From Bacteroidaceae bacterium (GTDB taxonomy: Bacteria > Bacteroidota > Bacteroidia > Bacteroidales > Bacteroidaceae), in NCBI GenBank assembly GCA_017462065.1, contig JAFTRV010000103.1:1-44831 (forward strand): 44,831 nt of DNA. Reading direction: 5' to 3'. Position numbers and translations under genes: made by a program. Below are positions 1 through 7,875 of this stretch, piece after piece; positions within the stretch are counted from its first letter, which is position 1, and every line of letters starts with the position of its first letter. The notes under the pieces were generated by a model. That model saw only the letters and a program-made list of their open reading frames with translations, did not search any database and was not told the origin of the DNA.

Positions 1-94
1 CAACAGCCTGCAAAATCGACAGAGATCATGCTGATCTTCTTCGGTATCCATACAGCAAATGTGGTCAACCTTGCAAGACGAGAGTCAGTCCAAG

Positions 95-390
95 TAGCTC
101 TTGCGGCCTGATGTTCTATGCGTGGAACACGATTTTACGGGAGTGGTGGCTCCAGACGTGACTGAAAATGAAAAAATCGGCCCCGAAACCGAAGCCGATG
201 ATATAAAAAGCGATGAGTATGATCGGAAAAATAAGGGAAAGTCTGCCGGTTAACTCAAATTGAAGGAATTAAATGACTATCCCTATATAGAATTTACTTT
301 ACCTAATGAGAAACAAAGTAAATTGCAAAAATACCGTCTTACAGAAAAGGGTATTGCTTTGAAAAATAGCTTAACAGGCAATAAGTAATT
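95..390 (+). pseudogene. degenerate gene remnant with an in-frame stop
   Basis: One reading frame is open from just after a TAG at 95-97 to a TAA at about 252-254. The same frame continues after that stop to a TAA at about 388-390. The downstream part ends in a charged segment containing KYRLTEKGIALKNSL, which resembles the last helix and wing of a winged-helix domain. The upstream part is hydrophilic and Asp/Glu/Lys-rich. No convincing start codon is visible, and the frame is closed further left by TAG. The simplest reading is the 3' end of a broken gene. The family is not recognised, and the winged-helix suggestion rests on composition only. The surroundings are more AT-rich than the rest of the window. 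Confidence 0.3.
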
Positions 391-635
391 TTGCACAGCC
401 TATCATATAATGTGTAAAAACCGTAATTTTTTTATATTTTATGATATGTTGAGGTGGAGCAATAGCGGGAGGTTGTGTTTGTTTTATACATCTTAATAAA
501 CCATGCTGTTTTTATTCACTGCCGCAGATGCGAAATGGATTCTTTTTGAATTCTTTGTTAATTAAAGTTAATAAAAGAACAAAAGCGCATTTTCAGGTGT
601 TATTATTGTCGAACTAACATAATAACACTTGAACA
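391..635. other. AT-rich intergenic region before the sigma factor gene
   Basis: No gene is supported here. The stretch is AT-rich and ends in a strong inverted repeat at 594-631, listed separately. No clear TTTG/TAnnTTTG promoter pair was found by eye. Confidence 0.5.
594..631 (+). promoter_or_regulatory. inverted repeat immediately upstream of the sigma factor start
   Basis: The arms GTGTTATTAT (597-606) and ATAATAACAC (619-628) are perfect 10-bp complements with a 12-nt spacer. They extend to 13 bp with one G-T wobble (594-606 with 619-631). The 3' arm ends four bases before the GTG start at 636. It could be an operator for a regulator, or an mRNA hairpin that controls access to the start codon. 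Which one applies cannot be decided from sequence. Confidence 0.6.
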
Positions 636-1166
636 GTGGAAAAAGCAGATATTGAGAAGCTGCTGATAGCAAAGCAGACAGACTTGCTACGGTATGCTAT
701 GAGCCTCACGAGAGACACGGACAAGGCGTATGACTTATTGCAGGAGACTAATTTGAAGATTATTCTTTCGAGTGAGAAATTTGACGGGCGTGACTTCAAG
801 AACTGGAGCTTCAGGGTCATGAGGAATGCTTTCGTGAATAATTGCAGACGCAAGGACCAATACTCGCTCTACGAGGACCTGTGGCTGGAGCAATGCGAGT
901 TTCGCCACCCTGTCTACAACAGAAGCAACGATTCGGGATGCAACATAAGGGACATCTACAATGCTCTGAACGCTTTGCCCGCCGAGCATAACAAGGCGAT
1001 AAGGCTGCTTATCATAGGGCTCAAGTACCAAGAAATCGCCTACATAAGGAACGCTCCCTTAGGCACGATAAAGAACAGGATATGCGTGTCGAGGGTTATT
1101 CTCAAACAACGTCTTAAGGAGTTTCTGCATTACAGAGGGACATCGGGCATGAATATGGGCAATTAG
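636..1166 (+). CDS. ECF-type RNA polymerase sigma-70 factor
   Basis: The product is 176 aa, the usual size for an extracytoplasmic-function sigma factor that directs RNA polymerase to a small regulon. Region 2 lies at about residues 8-75 (DLLQETNLKI, then FRVMRNAFVNNCRR). Region 4 lies at about 105-165 (LPAEHNKAIRLL, GLKYQEIA, then a recognition helix around LGTIKNRICVSR). The start is GTG, because an ATG start would delete the first helix of region 2. No Shine-Dalgarno is visible, as is normal in Bacteroidota. No anti-sigma factor gene is adjacent: the next gene is a methyltransferase on the other strand. Control may therefore be transcriptional or through the inverted repeat just upstream. 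The family call is secure; the regulon is unknown. Confidence 0.88.
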   Translation: MEKADIEKLLIAKQTDLLRYAMSLTRDTDKAYDLLQETNLKIILSSEKFDGRDFKNWSFRVMRNAFVNNCRRKDQYSLYEDLWLEQCEFRHPVYNRSNDSGCNIRDIYNALNALPAEHNKAIRLLIIGLKYQEIAYIRNAPLGTIKNRICVSRVILKQRLKEFLHYRGTSGMNMGN

Positions 1167-1175
1167 CCGCACGCA

Positions 1176-1913
1176 TCACTTCAGGGCAAGGCGCGCGAGG
1201 TAGTCGTAATGCTCGCCGTCGAGGCATTTCTCGCAGCTGAAGCCATGCTCCTCGGCATACATGCTGAGCGTCCCAAAATCGATATACAGCCAGTCGAAAG
1301 GCTCGCCTGTGATGTTCTTGTAGCGCATCTTGTAGTCTATCTCGCCATAATAGCCTGCGGCGAGGTTTATATCCATTGAGCCGTCGTCGTTCATGAACAC
1401 GTAGCTTATGTCCGACGAGTCGAGAAGCAGCTGGCCGCCGGGAGCCAACAGACGGCGTGCGCTGCGGAAGAACTGCTCGAGGCGTTCGACCTTGCCCACG
1501 ATGCCTATGCCGTTCATGGCAAAAAGCAGGGTGTCGAACTTGCCGTTGAAGGTCTCGTCGAAATAGTTCACGTTAAGGGCGTTTATGCCTCGCTCTCTCA
1601 TGACATCGACCGACAGCTGAGAAATGTCTATCGCTGTCACATCGAGCCCCCGCTCCATAAGCACGAGGCTATGGCAGCCCGACCCGGCACCGACGTCAAG
1701 CACCCTGCCACGGCACAGTTCTATGGCTTTCTGCTCGAGCCGAGGCATCTCGCCGAATGTGCGGAACAGCGTTGGCACCGGTATCTCGTCCTCGTAGAAC
1801 ATCGACGACAGCACCCGCAGCTTCCCGGCCTTGCCTGTCCTGTAATAGTCGCTTATCGCCTGCCCCATTGGGTCACGTTCGGCATTTGTTCTCTTGTTGC
1901 CCGATATACTCAT
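1176..1913 (-). CDS. class I SAM-dependent methyltransferase
   Basis: About 245 aa. The glycine-rich SAM-binding motif I, VLDVGAGSGCHSLVL, is at about residues 70-85. It is followed by an acidic motif II (VTAIDIS) and LLAPGGQLLLDSSD further on, all typical of the Rossmann methyltransferase fold. The substrate cannot be read from the sequence. The frame is open seven codons further (to 1934). The ATG at 1913 was chosen, and an internal ATG at 1868, opening MGQAISDYY, is also plausible. The gene is convergent with the sigma factor gene, with only nine bases between the two stops. It lacks the sequence features of rRNA or tRNA methylases that are easy to recognise, so a small-molecule substrate is possible but unproven. 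Confidence 0.85.
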   Translation of the reverse strand: MSISGNKRTNAERDPMGQAISDYYRTGKAGKLRVLSSMFYEDEIPVPTLFRTFGEMPRLEQKAIELCRGRVLDVGAGSGCHSLVLMERGLDVTAIDISQLSVDVMRERGINALNVNYFDETFNGKFDTLLFAMNGIGIVGKVERLEQFFRSARRLLAPGGQLLLDSSDISYVFMNDDGSMDINLAAGYYGEIDYKMRYKNITGEPFDWLYIDFGTLSMYAEEHGFSCEKCLDGEHYDYLARLALK

Positions 1914-2035
1914 AGTTCTGCATGTTTGATACACGAAGTTAGCAATATTTTTTCATAATGGCCCTATCGCAAAGAGATTATGAGCGGCAGAAGCTCGGTT
2001 TTTGCCCTTTTAGCAAAATAAATTCGGAAAAATTG

Positions 2036-2065
2036 TTTGATATTACTGTTTTTTATGTACCTTTG
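2036..2065 (+). promoter_or_regulatory. Bacteroides-type promoter of the tRNA gene
   Basis: TTTG at 2036-2039 and TACCTTTG at 2058-2065 match the -33 (TTTG) and -7 (TAnnTTTG) elements of the Bacteroidota primary sigma factor, with 18 bp between them. Transcription would start near 2072, just before the mature tRNA at 2081. Confidence 0.75.
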
Positions 2066-2080
2066 CAGACGAAAACAGAA

Positions 2081-2155
2081 CGGGATGTAGCTCAGCCCGG
2101 TTAGAGTACGCGTCTGGGGGGCGTGTGGTCGCTGGTTCGAATCCAGTCATCCCGA
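2081..2155 (+). tRNA. tRNA-Pro (anticodon GGG)
   Basis: A full cloverleaf is visible. The acceptor arms are CGGGATG (2081-2087) and CATCCCG (2148-2154), with discriminator A at 2155. The anticodon stem-loop CGCGT-CTGGGGG-GCGTG gives anticodon GGG, and the T-loop is GGTTCGAATCC. CCA is not encoded. The gene stands alone between its own promoter and a terminator. Confidence 0.97.
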
Positions 2156-2158
2156 CTG

Positions 2159-2188
2159 AAAAAGCATCAATGGTTATTGATGCTTTTT
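2159..2188 (+). terminator. intrinsic terminator after tRNA-Pro
   Basis: A perfect 13-bp stem (AAAAAGCATCAAT at 2159-2171, its complement at 2176-2188) closes a 4-nt GGTT loop. It ends in a T run that continues as GTTTTTA. It lies four bases after the tRNA 3' end. Confidence 0.88.
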
Positions 2189-2204
2189 GTTTTTATATCA
2201 CTCA

Positions 2205-2237
2205 TGCTCAAGCTGCAATAAAAAATATGCTTGAGCA
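2205..2237 (+). promoter_or_regulatory. hairpin in the leader of the CotH-domain gene
   Basis: TGCTCAAGC (2205-2213) and GCTTGAGCA (2229-2237) are perfect 9-bp complements with a 15-nt loop, followed by a run of A. The 3' arm overlaps a possible TTG start at 2231, which is one reason to prefer the ATG at 2255. Its function is unknown; it could be an mRNA leader hairpin. Confidence 0.45.
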
Positions 2238-2254
2238 AAAAATTAACCGCCCGT

Positions 2255-4708
2255 ATGGCACGAACGTATATTCATAAATTATGCATAACGCTGCTGCTTG
2301 CCTTGCTGCAGGCGGTTGCGTTTGCGAACACGGCAGAGAATGATACGGTTTTCGTGTACCTCAAGAACGGCGGCGTAGCGGGACACCCCGCAACGACTCT
2401 TGCGGCAGCGCCTCTGCTCAGCGACAGCACACTGGCCATGCCGCTCATCAACGGCGACAGCTGCATATATCACGCCTACGAGTATGACAGCATCTCGTCC
2501 ATCGCTCCCGAGTACCCAACGATGACTTCGTTCGGTTTCTCACGCAGGGACAACAGCAACATCTTCAAGGACCTTTCTATCGTCCCGGCAGCCGAGATGC
2601 ATGCCAAGAGCTACTCCATAGGCAAGTACCTGACACCGGAATTCACGCTGAGCGACGATGCCGCCTTCGCATTCGTAGACAAGATACCGCAGGAGAGCGG
2701 CAAGTCACGGCATAGCTTCACTAACGGCATAACATACTGCGTGGCATACCCCGGATGCTACTGCGTATCGCTGACAAAGAGCGGCGGCAGCTACACGAGG
2801 TCGCTCGAGCCGCTCGGCAACAGATATGCCGTCACGTTGGAATGGTCTGCCGAAATTATACCACGTATTGACATAGAGATTGAGGATGAGATGAGCGTCA
2901 TAAGCAAGAACTACTACCTCGACGCTAATTTCAAAGTCACAGGCAACGGCATGTGCGACGACTTTGCAAGCTCTGTTCAGATAAAAGGCCGGGGCAATAC
3001 GACATGGCAATATCCCAAAAAGCCTTATAGGCTCAAGTTCGGCGGGGCTGTAACGCCCTTCGGGCTTAAAGAGGGCAAGAACTGGGTGCTGCTTGCCAAC
3101 TACCAGGACGGCTCGGCATTGTGCAACGCCATTGCGATGAAGCTCGGAGAGCTTGTCAATGCCCCTTACACCAACCACATAGTGCCGGTGGAGCTATACA
3201 TAAACGGCGAATACCAGGGACACTACAACTTCACGGAAAGCATAGGCATCTCAAAGAACAGCGTAGACATTGACGAAGAGAAGGGATGCATGCTTGAGAT
3301 TGACAACAACTATGACGAGATGTATAAGTTCATTACGGACAACTACAAGCTGCCCGTAATGGTGAGAGAGCCTGACCTGAGCGACTACATAAGCAGCGGC
3401 AACGGCACGATAAACAACGCAGACAGCGTGAAGTTAGGAAAGATCATGGATTCGTTCCGTAACTTCGAACAGAAGGTATACGAAGGAAAAAACTTTGACG
3501 ACTGCGTAGACATGGGCGCTTTTGCCCGCTTCATGTTCGTGAACTATCTTGTACGCAATACCGAGCTGCTTTGGCCCAAAAGCGTATATCTATGGAAAGA
3601 AGATGCAGCTTCGCCCGACAGCAAGTTTGTTTTCGGCCCGATATGGGACTTCGACTGGAGCTTCGGGTATAATGTCGCCTCGAAATATTTCGTGAACGGA
3701 AGGACGGGAACGCTTTTCTCAAGCAACTTGGGGGTTAGCCGCAGCGGCAACGACTTATTCTACAAGATGATGCAGAACGATGTGTTCAAGCAGCACTACC
3801 ACCTTGTATGGCATGACTTCATGCAGGGCACAGCCCTTAATGAGCTTGCCGACTACGTCAGCAGCTACTACGGTTTATGCGAAGAATCGATAAAGAACGA
3901 CGCTGAGCTATGGGGCAGAACGGCCTCTTATAACACATCTACAATCAAATACTGGATAGAGAGCCGGGCCAAATACCTTTACGGCAAGGTTGAGAGATTC
4001 AATATCGATGAGATAACAGCGCCCGTAATTGAAGACACTGCCGGCAAGTTCGCAAACTACTACCCGACATATTACGGAGCGGTGAAGTACCGCCGCAATT
4101 TTGAGAGCGAGGAGTGGGAGCCGCTATACGTGCCTTTTGCCATGAACAGTAGCGACCTGCTCGAAGAGTTCGAGATTGCAAGGATAACAGAGATGCACGA
4201 TGACGACATCTACAACGCCTGGCTCGAGATTGTCGTTCTCGAGGAGAACGAGAACATTGACGCGAACCGCCCGTACCTGATACGTGCAAGGGAAAGGGGC
4301 GAAAAGAGCGTGACTGTCATAAACGCAATAATTGAACAGAGCCTTTCAAACAGCATGCTCCTTGAGACCGAATGCAACACATACTGCATCACAGGGACGT
4401 ACGGCGCTGCTCCCGACGCAAATAGCGAAGAGGCGTGCTACATCATCAAAGATGGCGTCCTGCAACAAGCCGGGCAGGCCGACGACACACGCCGCGCTTT
4501 CCGTTGGTACGTAAGAGGCAGCTCAAGACATGAGGGCAACGAACTGCCGGCCGAGATATACATAGGCACAGCCGACGACTATGCGACCGCAGTTAAGGAG
4601 CTGTACGGCGAAAGGGACAACAGATGCTACGACCTGCAAGGACGCATTGTAGAGAAGCCCGCAAGAGGGATATACATCCGCAACGGGAAAAAGGTTTATA
4701 TCAAATAA
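2255..4708 (+). CDS. secreted CotH kinase-like domain protein
   Basis: About 817 aa. The N-terminus (ARTYIHKLCITLLLALLQAVAFA) is a signal peptide, so the protein should be exported. The central part (about residues 200-580) carries CotH-family landmarks: IKGRGNTTWQYPKKPYRLKF followed later by GPIWDFDWSFGYN. CotH domains are atypical protein kinases, best known from Bacillus spore-coat protein CotH. Many Bacteroidota encode secreted relatives of unknown target. The last 30 residues (CYDLQGRIVEKPARGIYI) resemble the short C-terminal tail of many Bacteroidota surface proteins; T9SS-style sorting is possible but not shown. The frame is open from a TTG at 2231, but the ATG at 2255 gives a cleaner signal peptide. 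The gene follows a tRNA terminator and is transcribed alone. Confidence 0.85.
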   Translation: MARTYIHKLCITLLLALLQAVAFANTAENDTVFVYLKNGGVAGHPATTLAAAPLLSDSTLAMPLINGDSCIYHAYEYDSISSIAPEYPTMTSFGFSRRDNSNIFKDLSIVPAAEMHAKSYSIGKYLTPEFTLSDDAAFAFVDKIPQESGKSRHSFTNGITYCVAYPGCYCVSLTKSGGSYTRSLEPLGNRYAVTLEWSAEIIPRIDIEIEDEMSVISKNYYLDANFKVTGNGMCDDFASSVQIKGRGNTTWQYPKKPYRLKFGGAVTPFGLKEGKNWVLLANYQDGSALCNAIAMKLGELVNAPYTNHIVPVELYINGEYQGHYNFTESIGISKNSVDIDEEKGCMLEIDNNYDEMYKFITDNYKLPVMVREPDLSDYISSGNGTINNADSVKLGKIMDSFRNFEQKVYEGKNFDDCVDMGAFARFMFVNYLVRNTELLWPKSVYLWKEDAASPDSKFVFGPIWDFDWSFGYNVASKYFVNGRTGTLFSSNLGVSRSGNDLFYKMMQNDVFKQHYHLVWHDFMQGTALNELADYVSSYYGLCEESIKNDAELWGRTASYNTSTIKYWIESRAKYLYGKVERFNIDEITAPVIEDTAGKFANYYPTYYGAVKYRRNFESEEWEPLYVPFAMNSSDLLEEFEIARITEMHDDDIYNAWLEIVVLEENENIDANRPYLIRARERGEKSVTVINAIIEQSLSNSMLLETECNTYCITGTYGAAPDANSEEACYIIKDGVLQQAGQADDTRRAFRWYVRGSSRHEGNELPAEIYIGTADDYATAVKELYGERDNRCYDLQGRIVEKPARGIYIRNGKKVYIK

Positions 4709-4713
4709 TTTCT

Positions 4714-6471
4714 TCAGGGAACATCCTGAACGCTACGCATAACACGCAGCCAGTTGCCGCCCCATATTTTCTCGAGCGCAGCCTCGTTAAAGCCTACTCT
4801 CAATAATTCGCGTGTCACGCCAAGCAGCTGCGACGCATTTGAGCAGCCATCGACGCCGCCGTCGCCGTCAAAGTCGGTGCCTATTCCCACATGGCCTATT
4901 CCGGCAACATGGACGGCATGCATGACATGAGCGATAAAGTCGGCAAGAGTAGCCCTGCCCTCTTTACGCAAGAAGCCGCCGTACATGGTTATCTGCACCA
5001 CGCCGCCGTTCTGGGCGATACATTCCAACTGCTCGTTGGTAAGATTGCGAGGATGGTCGCACAAGGCACGGCACGACGAATGAGAGCATACTACAGGACG
5101 CATGCTCGTCCTTAGCACATGCCAGAAGGTATCTTCCGAGGCATGCGAGAGGTCAATCATCATTCCCACACGGTTCATCTCCCTTACCACGGCACGGCCG
5201 AAGACGCTAAGGCCGCCATGCTCGCCGTTGCCGCGCGCCGAGTCGCAGATGTCATTGTCGCCGTTGTGGCACAAGGTCATATATACCACGCCTTTGTTGC
5301 GAAAACGCTTCACGTTCGCAATATCGTCGCCGAGGGCATACCCGTTCTCAATGCCGAGCATGATGGCCTTCTTGCCCTCTCTCTTGATGCGTTCAAGCTC
5401 TGACGGAGTGTCACATACCTCGACATACTCCTTGCATGCAGCCACTTTTTCCTTGATCTCATCAAGCGTTTCGACAGCCTTTGCAGTCGCCTTTTTCAGC
5501 GACTCGTCGTCACGGTCGCCTTGCGGCAGATAGGCCACCATCACAGCCGCATCGAGAGAGCCTTCGTGCATCTTATGCAAGTCTACAAGAGCCGTCTCGC
5601 TACGCTCCTGCAGCTTGTACCCCTGACTGAAGAGCATCGGAGTGTCGCAATGCGAGTCTATTGTAATGACCCTTTCATGCACTCTTCTTGCACGGCGGTA
5701 GAGAGCTGCCTCGCTGACGAGCCATTCAAAGAGCGGCATCATAGTGCGGTCCTCGTTAAGGATAAATGATTCGGGATGCCACTGAACGCCTACGATTACA
5801 CGCCCGTCGGCAGCCTCCATGCCCTCGATTACGCCGTCGGGGGCTGTTGCCGTCACGGCAAAGCCTTGCGGCACAGCACTGACAGCCTGATGATGAAAGC
5901 TGTTCACGGCAAGCTTCTCGCAGCCGAAAATTCTGCCGAGAACGCTCTCCTTGACTATGCTTACGTCGTGAGTAGCCACATGACGCTCCACAGGCTCCTG
6001 GTCATGAGCAAGCAACTCCTTGCCCATAGCGGCGTAGATATCCTGATGCACCTTGCCGCCAAGAGCAGCCGCAATTGTCTGTATGCCACGGCAGATGCCC
6101 AGCACGGGGATGTTCATATCGACGGCAAGCATCGTAAGCAACAGCTCCTGCTCGTCACGCTTGGGGTTAATCGCATGCAACAGCGAAAAGTCGGGCTCTT
6201 CGCCCATGTAATTGGGGTCGATGTCCGCTCCGCCCGAAAGCAGAACGGCATCCACACGATGCAACGTCTCAACAAGGGCGTCCCTGCTTGCGTAAGGGGG
6301 AATGATGAGCGGCGTTCCGCCCGCTTCGATAACCGAAGCGTAATAGGCCTCGGCAAGAGCGGCGTTGCCCTCTTTGTAGTTGGCGGTTATACCTATCACC
6401 GGCCTGGAACTCCACAAAGGATAGCGGCGGTGAATCTCCTTATACTCGCTGTGCAAATCAAATTTATCCAT
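4714..6471 (-). CDS. fused class I glutamine amidotransferase-like peptidase (C26) and M19 membrane dipeptidase-type enzyme
   Basis: 585 aa with two catalytic domains. Residues 22-250 form a peptidase C26/PuuD-like domain with the nucleophile elbow GICRG (Cys127) and WHPES (His232, Glu234), which hydrolyses gamma-glutamyl bonds in known relatives. Residues 265-585 form an M19 renal-dipeptidase-like domain. Its probable metal ligands are visible: IDSHCDTP (His274, Asp276), GIENGYAL, MIDLSHAS, VCSHSSCRAL and GIGTDFDGDG. No signal peptide is seen, so the enzyme is probably cytoplasmic. A single chain could remove a gamma-glutamyl group and then split a dipeptide, for example in glutathione-like or cell-wall peptide turnover; that order is inference. 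It is the last gene of a probable operon with the Lrp-type regulator 77 bp upstream. Both active sites look intact. Confidence 0.9.
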   Translation of the reverse strand: MDKFDLHSEYKEIHRRYPLWSSRPVIGITANYKEGNAALAEAYYASVIEAGGTPLIIPPYASRDALVETLHRVDAVLLSGGADIDPNYMGEEPDFSLLHAINPKRDEQELLLTMLAVDMNIPVLGICRGIQTIAAALGGKVHQDIYAAMGKELLAHDQEPVERHVATHDVSIVKESVLGRIFGCEKLAVNSFHHQAVSAVPQGFAVTATAPDGVIEGMEAADGRVIVGVQWHPESFILNEDRTMMPLFEWLVSEAALYRRARRVHERVITIDSHCDTPMLFSQGYKLQERSETALVDLHKMHEGSLDAAVMVAYLPQGDRDDESLKKATAKAVETLDEIKEKVAACKEYVEVCDTPSELERIKREGKKAIMLGIENGYALGDDIANVKRFRNKGVVYMTLCHNGDNDICDSARGNGEHGGLSVFGRAVVREMNRVGMMIDLSHASEDTFWHVLRTSMRPVVCSHSSCRALCDHPRNLTNEQLECIAQNGGVVQITMYGGFLRKEGRATLADFIAHVMHAVHVAGIGHVGIGTDFDGDGGVDGCSNASQLLGVTRELLRVGFNEAALEKIWGGNWLRVMRSVQDVP

Positions 6472-6548
6472 AACAAGAATGTCAAAGCCCCGTACAGCGA
6501 TTGCTCAGCAACCTCCGTGCGGGGCATGTTAAGTTCAAGGCCACGGAG

Positions 6549-7016
6549 CTACTCCATTGGCATGTTACGCTTTATGCTGTTGTCGAGAACAATCATCGTC
6601 TCGGTGCTTATAACGCCCTGGATAGCCTGCACCTTGTTGTTCAGCAACTGCATGAGGTGCTCGTTGTCGTGCGAATACATGCGTACGAGTATCGAATAAG
6701 GGCCTGTGGTGTAACAGCACTCCACTACCTCGGGTATCTCACGCAACTGTTCTACGACCTCTTTATACATTGAGCCTCGTTCAAGACGTATGCCAATGTA
6801 GGTACATGTCTTGTAGCCGAGACGGCGGACATCAATCTCGTAGCTTGAACCGGAAATTATTCCCATGTCGATAAGATGCTGCACACGCAGATGTATCGCA
6901 GCACGTGACACGCCGCACAGCTCCGCCACGTTGCGGAACGGAATTCTCGCATCCTTTGAGATGATGCTCAAGATTTTAAGGTCGAGCGCATCGACCTTGC
7001 ATTCTAAGTTTTTCAT
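6549..7016 (-). CDS. Lrp/AsnC family transcriptional regulator
   Basis: 155 aa, the normal length for this family. The N-terminal helix-turn-helix (about residues 8-60: LDLKILSIISKDARIPF, then VSRAAIHLRVQHLIDMGII) binds DNA. The C-terminal RAM domain (about 70-145, with TTGPYSILVRMYS) usually binds an amino acid and drives octamer formation. It lies between an FKBP gene (21 bp upstream) and the C26-M19 peptidase gene (77 bp downstream), same strand. This suggests it senses amino acids or peptides and controls the peptidase or its own operon. The effector cannot be read from sequence. Confidence 0.92.
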   Translation of the reverse strand: MKNLECKVDALDLKILSIISKDARIPFRNVAELCGVSRAAIHLRVQHLIDMGIISGSSYEIDVRRLGYKTCTYIGIRLERGSMYKEVVEQLREIPEVVECCYTTGPYSILVRMYSHDNEHLMQLLNNKVQAIQGVISTETMIVLDNSIKRNMPME

Positions 7017-7037
7017 TATGGTCAGTTTTTGTGTTTG

Positions 7038-7868
7038 TCATTTTCCTGTAACCGAGACAATCTCCAGGTCATATACGAGAGCGCTGTAAGGCGGCACACG
7101 CCCCGAGCCCTTCGCTCCGTAGGCAAGGTTCCAGGGTATATACAGCTTGCACCGTGTACCTGCAGGGAGGGTTGTAAGCGCCTCGACGAGGCCATCGACA
7201 AGCGTGGCGACCCTTAGCTCCACAGCAACGCCCTTTGAGCTGTCAAAGAGCGCCCCGTTAGGGTAAGTGCCTTTGTATATGCAGCTCACCATGTCGTTAT
7301 ACTTTGCGACAGGGCCCTCGCCCATACTCTCGATTTTGTACTGCAAGCCGCTTGGCAGAGTCACGACGCCGGGACGTTTCTTGTTGCGGGCAATGAACTC
7401 CTCGCTTGCCGAGCGGAAGATGCGGCGGTTATAGTAATCGATTGCCTCTTTGGCAGTCATTGTCTTGCCCGTTCCATACGCCGTAGCCAAAAGCCCCTCG
7501 AGAAACATGCGGCGGTCTACCTTTTTCGTGGAATCATTGGGGTAAATCGCCTCGTCGGCACGCTCGAGCATGTCCATTGCAGACGCCGCCATGAGCACGC
7601 CATGAGCATAGGCCATGGCTTCGGGCGTTCCGTCGGCGGGAAAGGCGTCACGCAACCCCTTGACGAAATAAGGCAGGGTGCCGGCGTCAATGCCCAGCTC
7701 CTTCATGGCGACAGGCATGTCTTCCGATATGAGCATGCTGACAGCAAAGGAGATTGAGTCCTCGGAATTCCGAAGCTCTATCTTTCTGTCGGCAATGCCA
7801 CTGCTGCACGAAGCAAAGGCAACCATCGCAATGGCTGACAGAACGCAGCCCTTCAAGAGATGTCTCAT
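7038..7868 (-). CDS. FKBP-type peptidyl-prolyl isomerase, lipoprotein
   Basis: 276 aa. The N-terminus MRHLLKGCVLSAIAMVAFAS followed by Cys21 is a lipoprotein signal peptide, so the protein should be anchored in the envelope. Residues about 25-165 are helical, like the FKBP N-terminal dimerisation domain. Residues about 167-275 are an FKBP domain (VTLPSGLQYKIESMGEG at its start, then YKGTYPNGALFDSS, LYIPWNLAYG and PPYSALVYDLEIV). It is a proline isomerase and probable chaperone for exported proteins. It sits 7 bp downstream of a second FKBP gene that lacks a signal peptide. The two are about as similar as paralogs and suggest a cytoplasmic/envelope pair. The family is certain; the clients are unknown. 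Confidence 0.93.
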   Translation of the reverse strand: MRHLLKGCVLSAIAMVAFASCSSGIADRKIELRNSEDSISFAVSMLISEDMPVAMKELGIDAGTLPYFVKGLRDAFPADGTPEAMAYAHGVLMAASAMDMLERADEAIYPNDSTKKVDRRMFLEGLLATAYGTGKTMTAKEAIDYYNRRIFRSASEEFIARNKKRPGVVTLPSGLQYKIESMGEGPVAKYNDMVSCIYKGTYPNGALFDSSKGVAVELRVATLVDGLVEALTTLPAGTRCKLYIPWNLAYGAKGSGRVPPYSALVYDLEIVSVTGK

Positions 7869-7875
7869 TGTCTTT

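Noticed and set aside
5776..6699. A 307-codon plus-strand frame opposite the C26-M19 gene
   Set aside because: It crosses the intergenic gap and enters the Lrp gene antisense. The minus-strand genes have complete catalytic and HTH motifs.
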